From assembly GCA_016933315.1 (NCBI GenBank), contig JAFGBE010000040.1:1-10453 (forward strand): a DNA stretch of 10,453 nt, read 5' to 3'. Shown here one piece after another: positions 5,874-10,453 of this stretch. The translations under genes were made by a program, and so were the position numbers. A model generated the notes under the pieces. It did no database searches. It saw nothing but the letters and a program-made list of their open reading frames with translations, and was not told the DNA's origin. Source of the stretch: Candidatus Auribacterota bacterium. GTDB lineage: Bacteria; Auribacterota; UBA6266. Numbering within the stretch: position 1 is the stretch's first letter; every line of letters begins with the position of its first letter.

Positions 5874-6728
5874 ATGAAGATGGAAACGATATTAGACGCA
5901 TACTGTTTTATTCTTTATCTGAGGTTTATGATACCTTTTACCGGGCAGATGTACTTCAACCCGGCATTCGGTTTTCTGGTCAGGATAACGGAGCCTCCAA
6001 TCAGGTTTGTCAGGCACATGCTGTTTAACTGGCCGTCAAGGCTGCTGCCTCTTTTTGCCATGGCGGGGGTTTTCCTGCTGAAGGTGCTCTGGCTTATCGC
6101 AGAAGTGAAAACCGTGACTTATGCCGGCGCCCGTCCGGCTGTTTCTGCCGTGATAGCAAAAGGGTTTGACGGCACGATTTCCTTCTTCTTTATGGTATAT
6201 TTTGTTTCTTCCGCTCTTTATTGTATTGAAAGCTTCAGGAATGCCTATGATAACATTTCGAGAATACTTAAAGACCTTGTACAGCCCATAGCCAGGGTTT
6301 CAGGCAGGTATTTCGAGAAGGATTCGGCGAAAGCGGCATCGGCTTTTTTCTCCGTTGTCATCACAGCCCTTATTTTTAAGCTGCTTATAGCGAACAGTTT
6401 CCTTGCCGCTGAAACGGGGAAATTTACTTTCGTCGCCGGTTCTGTGTACGGCGCCCTGATTTCAACCCTGGCTGATATAATAAAGGTTTTCAGGGTTTAC
6501 ACCATGCTTATTTTCATCAGGATAATCATTTCATGGTTTACCGTGTCATATCAGAACATCCTTTTCGCCTTTCTTTTTAACGTGACGGAACCATATCTTT
6601 CCATCTTCAGGAAGTTCGGTTTATTCGCCGGCCCGATAGATTTTTCGCCTATGGTGGCGATATTTGTTATATGGGCCGCAACAGGTGTCCTTCAGAGGCT
6701 CATTCTTCTGGTGAGCGGGGTCATATGA
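5874..6728 (+). CDS. YggT-family integral membrane protein, double length
   Basis: A 284-residue membrane protein, larger than typical YggT (roughly 90-190). Hydrophobic stretches lie near residues 7-22, 58-77, 98-115, 150-175, 185-200, 208-224 and 260-282. The C-terminal half carries a full YggT signature: IRIIISWF (215-222), then NVTEPYLSIFRKFG (236-249) and GPIDFSP (253-259). The N-terminal half repeats the pattern in weakened form, with YLRFMIPF and RITEPPIRFVR (37-47), but lacks the iDxSP part. YggT proteins have been tied to osmotic tolerance and membrane or cell-division functions; their biochemical role is not firmly known. The gene starts 4 nt after proC and overlaps the next gene by ATGA. 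An ATG at 5880 is an equally possible start. No good ribosome binding site separates them. Confidence 0.85.
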   Translation: MKMETILDAYCFILYLRFMIPFTGQMYFNPAFGFLVRITEPPIRFVRHMLFNWPSRLLPLFAMAGVFLLKVLWLIAEVKTVTYAGARPAVSAVIAKGFDGTISFFFMVYFVSSALYCIESFRNAYDNISRILKDLVQPIARVSGRYFEKDSAKAASAFFSVVITALIFKLLIANSFLAAETGKFTFVAGSVYGALISTLADIIKVFRVYTMLIFIRIIISWFTVSYQNILFAFLFNVTEPYLSIFRKFGLFAGPIDFSPMVAIFVIWAATGVLQRLILLVSGVI

Positions 6729-7006
6729 CCTATTACAAGAAGACGGCAGACGGCTTTTTAATTGAAGCCAAAGTTGTGACGCGCTCTTCCAGGTCGGCTG
6801 TAACGGGCGTGCTCGGGGGAAGACTGAAGATATGCCTTAAGTCCCCGCCCGTTGAAGGCAGGGCAAACGATGAATTGACAGCGCTGATTGCGGAAAGGTT
6901 CGGGCTGCCGAGAAAAGATGTTGTAATTGTTAGAGGCAGAGGTTGTTCCAATAAAAAAATAGTTATCCGGACAGCGAATGAAAACCTGCTGAAATCACTC
7001 CTGTAA
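6725..7006 (+). CDS. DUF167 / UPF0235 (YggU-like) family protein
   Basis: A small soluble protein of 93 residues, the normal size for this family. Conserved stretches are VVTRSSRSAVTGVLGGRLKI (a version of the family VxPxSSRxxI pattern), LKSPPVEGRANDEL, and LPRKDVVIVRGRGCSNKKIVI. The function is unknown; it is widely encoded next to yggT and yggS homologues, as here. The start at 6725 overlaps the stop of the upstream gene as ATGA, with GGTGAG at 6710-6715 as a ribosome binding site, indicating coupled translation. A longer version from an ATG at 6671 would add 18 residues with no family match and is less likely. Confidence 0.93.
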   Translation: MTYYKKTADGFLIEAKVVTRSSRSAVTGVLGGRLKICLKSPPVEGRANDELTALIAERFGLPRKDVVIVRGRGCSNKKIVIRTANENLLKSLL

Positions 7007-7021
7007 TTGCCCTTTTTTGTG

Positions 7022-7050
7022 TTGACTTTTAAAATTTCTGATGATATTAT
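7022..7050 (+). promoter_or_regulatory. Promoter of the ileS-dksA-lspA operon
   Basis: TTGACT at 7022-7027 (5 of 6) and TATTAT at 7045-7050 (5 of 6) are separated by 17 nt. Transcription would begin near 7057 and leave a leader of about 21 nt before the ileS ATG, with only a weak AGG at 7065-7067. The leader is far too short for a T-box riboswitch, a common way of controlling ileS in Gram-positive bacteria. No intrinsic terminator is visible between the DUF167 stop and this promoter, so read-through is possible. Confidence 0.72.
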
Positions 7051-7077
7051 TCGCAGTTCAATGCAGGTTTTATAATT

Positions 7078-9858
7078 ATGGAATATAAAGATACAGTTAA
7101 TCTTCCCAAAACGGACTTTCCTATGAAGGCAGGTTTGTCTAAAAAAGAACCTGATATACTTCATAAATGGGACAAACTGGATGTGTATAATAAAATTCTT
7201 TCCGGTTTGAGGGAGAACCCTGATTTTATACTTCACGACGGCCCTCCTTACGCCAACGGCGATATTCATCTGGGGCATGCCCTTAATAAGATATTAAAGG
7301 ATATAATCGTTAAGTACAGGAGTATGAGAGGGTTCAGGAGCCCTTACGTGCCCGGGTGGGACTGCCATGGGCTGCCTGTTGAACATCAGTTGTTTAAAAA
7401 TCTGGGCATATCGAAAAATGAGATTCCTCAGTCGGAGTTCAGGAAAAAAGCCCGCGCGTATGCCGTGAAATTCGCCAAAATACAGTCTGCGCAGTTTCAG
7501 CGCCTTGGAGTTTTCGGAGACTGGAGCCATCCGTATTACACGCTTGATCCAGAATATGAGACAAGTATCATAGATTCATTTGCCGAATTGGCTGACAGGG
7601 GCTATGTCTATAAAGGCTTAAAACCGATTTACTGGTGCGGAAAATGTGAAACCGCCCTGGCCGAAGCGGAAGTGGAATATTCCGATAAGAAATCACCGTC
7701 AGTTTTTGTTAAATTTAAAGCGGACAGGCAGGTTTCCGAATTTATAGGCGTAAAAAAAGACGTATATTTTGTTATCTGGACGACCACTCCCTGGACTTTG
7801 CCGGCGAACCTGGCGATAGCTTTGCACCCGTCTTTTTCGTACGGGGCGTATGAAGCCGGCGGAGAGATATGGATTGTAGCGACCGAGCTTTCCGATGCTT
7901 TCTTCGGAAAGGCCGGCCTGTCTCCCCGATTATTAAAGACTTTTAAAGGGGCTGACCTTGAAGGCAAAGGAGCAAAACACCCGTTTATAGACAGGGAGTC
8001 GCCTGTCGTTCTTGCCGATTATGTGACGCTTGAGCAGGGAACAGGATGTGTGCATACCGCGCCCGGCCACGGACAGGAAGATTACTTAACCGGGTTAAAA
8101 TACGGGCTCGACATATATTCTCCCGTTGATGAAAAAGGGTGCTTTAACAAAAAGGTAGAACATTTTGCCGGCAAAAATGTTTTCAGCGCGAATAAAGATA
8201 TTATAGAGCTGATGAAAAACAGAAACATTCTGGTCCTGTCTGAAGAGGTGGAGCACTCGTATCCTCATTGCTGGAGGTGTAAAGGTCCGGTCATTTTCAG
8301 GGCCACGGAGCAGTGGTTCATCAATGTGGACCATAATGACTTAAGGAAAAAGACGCTTGATTATGTAAAAACAGTGAAGTGGCTGCCTGCGTACGGGCAA
8401 AACAGAATATCGTCTATGCTGGAAAACCGGCCTGACTGGTGTCTGTCTCGCCAGAGGTACTGGGGTGTCCCTATCCCCGTCTTTTACTGTAAAAAATGCC
8501 GCAAGGCCTTATTATCGAAAAAAGTAATCAACCATGTCTCTTCATTGATGAGAGAAAGCGGAGGTTGTGATATCTGGTTTGAATGGGATGCCGCCAGGCT
8601 TCTCCCAGAGGACACCAGATGTGAATGCGGGTCCGGGGAATTTATTAAAGAACAGGATATCCTTGATGTCTGGTTTGAATCAGGAGTAAGCCATACGGCT
8701 GTTATGAAACAGCGGGAGGAACTTAATTACCCCGCCGATCTTTATCTTGAAGGTTCCGACCAGCACAGAGGATGGTTCCAGAGTTCGCTGTTGACCGCCG
8801 GCGCGCTTTATGGGAATGCGCCTTATAAAACCGTCCTTACGCACGGTTTTACTATAGATGAAGAAGGAAGAAAAATGTCAAAATCCCTGGGGAATGTCGT
8901 TGATCCCCTGAAAGTGATAGAAGAACGCGGCGCCGATATCATTCGGCTCTGGGTTTCATCCGTTGATTACACGATGGATGTCGCCCTGTCCGAACATATC
9001 CTCAAGCAGATATCGGATTCTTACAGGAGGATCAGGAACACTTTCCGCTATTTGCTGGGTAATATTTCCGATTTTGACGCTTTGTCGGACAGCGTTGATT
9101 ACAGTAAACTCACGCCTGTCGATAAATGGGCGTTAGACAGGCTCGCCGCGCTTATTCAGAGCGCGACAAACGCTTATGACAATTTTGATTTTTGCCGGGT
9201 TTATCATCAGGTCCATAATTTTTGCGCCGTTGATATGAGCTCTTTTTATCTTGATATTCTTAAAGACAGGATGTACACTTTCAGCGCAGATTCGGTAGAG
9301 AGGCGCTCATCCCAGACGGTAATGCATAAAATTCTTGTCAGTCTTTCTATGGTTCTTGCGCCGATTCTTTCGTTTACCTGCGAAGAAGTATGGGAATATA
9401 TCGATGTTGCCGATAAGCATCCCAGTGTCCATATGAACAGGTGGCCGGCATATGCCCCGGAGTGGATAAACGGCAAGATAGAATCCGACTGGGCAAAACT
9501 GATAGAGGTCAAAGCGGAAGTCGATAAATTACTTGAAGAGATGAGGAAAAATAAGCTGATCGGCAATTCTCTTCAGGCAAAAGCGGTTTTGTATGTTGAG
9601 GATAAGGAACTGGAAGATTTTCTGCGCGGTTATTCTGATATGCTGAAAATGGTTTTTATAGTTTCCGAAGTGGATATAAGAAGTTTTAGCGAAAGGGAAG
9701 GTTCCAGGGCGGGGGACATAAAAGGGCTGGAAGTGAAAATCGAGAAGGCGGAAGGCCTAAAATGCGTCAGATGCTGGAACTACAGCAAGACCGTCGGGAC
9801 AATAAAAGAACATCCGGAAATCTGTGAAAGGTGCTTTAAGGTTATAACAGAAAAATAA
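7078..9858 (+). CDS. ileS: Isoleucine--tRNA ligase
   Basis: A class I aminoacyl-tRNA synthetase that charges tRNA-Ile with isoleucine using ATP and clears misactivated valine by editing. It has 926 residues, near the E. coli length. The N-terminal catalytic core carries the HIGH motif as H64-L-G-H67 in PPYANGDIHLGH. The CP1 editing domain follows, with WTTTPWT (234-240) and HTAPGHGQEDY (326-336), whose Asp D335 corresponds to the conserved editing residue. Then come LEGSDQHRGWFQSSLL and the KMSKS loop at 599-603. The anticodon-binding helical domain follows, and the protein ends in a zinc finger with C896, C899, C916 and C919. That C-terminal zinc finger marks the bacterial form. All key motifs look intact. 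It is the first gene of its transcript and is followed 23 nt later by the DksA-like gene. Confidence 0.98.
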   Translation: MEYKDTVNLPKTDFPMKAGLSKKEPDILHKWDKLDVYNKILSGLRENPDFILHDGPPYANGDIHLGHALNKILKDIIVKYRSMRGFRSPYVPGWDCHGLPVEHQLFKNLGISKNEIPQSEFRKKARAYAVKFAKIQSAQFQRLGVFGDWSHPYYTLDPEYETSIIDSFAELADRGYVYKGLKPIYWCGKCETALAEAEVEYSDKKSPSVFVKFKADRQVSEFIGVKKDVYFVIWTTTPWTLPANLAIALHPSFSYGAYEAGGEIWIVATELSDAFFGKAGLSPRLLKTFKGADLEGKGAKHPFIDRESPVVLADYVTLEQGTGCVHTAPGHGQEDYLTGLKYGLDIYSPVDEKGCFNKKVEHFAGKNVFSANKDIIELMKNRNILVLSEEVEHSYPHCWRCKGPVIFRATEQWFINVDHNDLRKKTLDYVKTVKWLPAYGQNRISSMLENRPDWCLSRQRYWGVPIPVFYCKKCRKALLSKKVINHVSSLMRESGGCDIWFEWDAARLLPEDTRCECGSGEFIKEQDILDVWFESGVSHTAVMKQREELNYPADLYLEGSDQHRGWFQSSLLTAGALYGNAPYKTVLTHGFTIDEEGRKMSKSLGNVVDPLKVIEERGADIIRLWVSSVDYTMDVALSEHILKQISDSYRRIRNTFRYLLGNISDFDALSDSVDYSKLTPVDKWALDRLAALIQSATNAYDNFDFCRVYHQVHNFCAVDMSSFYLDILKDRMYTFSADSVERRSSQTVMHKILVSLSMVLAPILSFTCEEVWEYIDVADKHPSVHMNRWPAYAPEWINGKIESDWAKLIEVKAEVDKLLEEMRKNKLIGNSLQAKAVLYVEDKELEDFLRGYSDMLKMVFIVSEVDIRSFSEREGSRAGDIKGLEVKIEKAEGLKCVRCWNYSKTVGTIKEHPEICERCFKVITEK

Positions 9859-9881
9859 ACATTCATTAACGGGGGAAGCAC

Positions 9882-10268
9882 ATGGCAAAGTTGACAAAAA
9901 AAGAGATCGAGCAGTATAAGAAAAGGTTACTTGAAGAACAGGCCAGGATCACCGGCGATGTATCTTCTATGGAAAAACAGATCCTTAATAATTCTCAAAG
10001 GGATTCTTCGGGCGACCTGTCCGGTTATTCAATGCATCTTGCGGATATGGGTTCCGATAATTTTGAGAGGGAATTTACCCTTGATCTTATGAAAAAGGAG
10101 CAGGAAATACTTTATGAGATACAGGATGCCATTGAGCGCATAGAGAACGGCACGTTCGGCAAATGCGAAATGTGCGGCCAGGATATAAACAAAACCAGGT
10201 TAAAAGCGCGAGCTTACGCCAGATACTGTGTTGAATGCAAAGAAAAGATGGAGAAGCAAAACAAATAA
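9882..10268 (+). CDS. TraR/DksA-family C4 zinc-finger protein
   Basis: A 128-residue protein with a long N-terminal coiled-coil-like helix (about 5-90, rich in K, E and L) and a C-terminal four-cysteine zinc finger: C95-x2-C98, then C116-x2-C119, in the family pattern GTFGKCEMCG...RLKARAYARYCVEC. DksA-type proteins enter the RNA polymerase secondary channel and, with ppGpp, adjust transcription of rRNA and amino-acid genes. The coiled-coil tip here lacks the DxxDxA motif of E. coli DksA and instead has HLADMGSDNFERE, typical of the shorter YteA/general-stress-like members, so DksA function should not be assumed. The start is supported by GGGGGAAG at 9871-9878. Its place between ileS and lspA suggests co-transcription with housekeeping genes. 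Confidence 0.92.
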   Translation: MAKLTKKEIEQYKKRLLEEQARITGDVSSMEKQILNNSQRDSSGDLSGYSMHLADMGSDNFEREFTLDLMKKEQEILYEIQDAIERIENGTFGKCEMCGQDINKTRLKARAYARYCVECKEKMEKQNK

Positions 10269-10282
10269 TATAAAGTGCCGAA

Positions 10283-10453
10283 ATGCTTAAAGAAAAAAAC
10301 AGCCCGGAAACAGGCTGTGATGACATAAAAAATCTTAATGAAAAAGAGGGGAAAATAAACAAAAGAAGAATCCTTTTTCTTTTTATAATCGTTGCTGTGC
10401 TCCTGCTTGACCAGGCGACAAAATCCCTTGCGGTCTTATGGTTCGAAAAAAAC
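10283..10453 (+). CDS. lspA: Lipoprotein signal peptidase (signal peptidase II), N-terminal part
   Basis: The first 57 codons of a gene that continues past the right edge. Signal peptidase II is an inner-membrane aspartyl protease that removes the signal peptide from diacylglyceryl-modified prolipoproteins. Identification rests on the first membrane helix RRILFLFIIVAVLLLDQATK (28-47), which ends in the conserved family motif DQxxK at D43-Q44-x-x-K47. The two catalytic aspartates lie further on and are not visible. The helix is preceded by a charged cytoplasmic tail of about 27 residues, longer than in many homologues, which often start within 5-15 residues of the helix. I see no in-frame ATG nearer the helix, so the ATG at 10283 is the best start, though its ribosome binding site is poor. 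It lies 14 nt after the dksA-like gene, in the common ileS-lspA arrangement. Confidence 0.87.
   Translation, partial: MLKEKNSPETGCDDIKNLNEKEGKINKRRILFLFIIVAVLLLDQATKSLAVLWFEKN

Noticed and set aside
7071..7076. A second TATAAT just before the ileS ATG
   Set aside because: No -35-like box lies at the right distance, and transcription would start inside the ileS coding region.
7007..7077. Possible T-box or other riboswitch before ileS
   Set aside because: Only 71 nt separate the genes and the predicted leader is about 21 nt, with no room for the T-box stems and no terminator hairpin.
6733..7278. Minus-strand open frame of 181 codons across DUF167, the ileS promoter and the ileS start
   Set aside because: It crosses two confident + strand genes and a promoter, shows no family motif and has no ribosome binding site of note.
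10293..10318. Hairpin (ACAGCC / GGCTGT) followed by a T-run when read on the minus strand, resembling an intrinsic terminator
   Set aside because: It lies inside the lspA start region and no minus-strand gene ends there. The + strand has no T-run after it. Probably chance from an A-rich coding start.

Overview
The window is a compact bacterial chromosomal segment of moderate GC content. Every supported gene is on the + strand and there are no RNA genes, insertion sequences, integrases or CRISPR repeats. It looks like core genome rather than an island. The order yggS-proC-yggT-DUF167-ileS-dksA-lspA, a PilU-like pilus ATPase and a cobalamin-type radical SAM protein with no known job together suggest a Gram-negative-type lineage outside the well-studied groups. 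Candidatus Omnitrophota or a neighbouring phylum is my guess from remembered gene order; nothing in the window proves it.

Left part (1-1140): at most the tail of an upstream gene, then a LacI-family repressor preceded by an 8-6-8 inverted repeat that could be an operator or a leader hairpin. No transporter or sugar enzyme lies downstream, so its target is probably upstream or elsewhere.

Second block (about 1225-4364): a single-domain PilZ protein (predicted c-di-GMP receptor) has its own promoter and ends at a strong intrinsic terminator. A new promoter directly after that terminator drives a PilT/PilU-type retraction ATPase, followed 3 nt later by a radical SAM protein resembling the TIGR03960 group. 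PilZ and the ATPase suggest c-di-GMP-linked control of type IV pili. The radical SAM protein has no obvious pilus role.

Third block (about 4372-7006): a promoter with a perfect TATAAT box lies so close to the yggS start that the message may be leaderless. yggS (PLP homeostasis), proC (proline synthesis), a double-length YggT membrane protein and a DUF167 protein follow with spacings of 10 nt, 4 nt and a 4-nt overlap, which points to one operon.

Fourth block (7022-10453): a good sigma-70-type promoter drives ileS, then a DksA/TraR zinc-finger protein and the start of lspA, which runs off the right edge. ileS-lspA is a familiar bacterial pairing. Most of the window is ordinary housekeeping sequence. 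I found no convincing novel system; the more interesting points are the promoter architecture, the inverted repeats, the PilU-like ATPase with its radical SAM partner, and the enlarged YggT.
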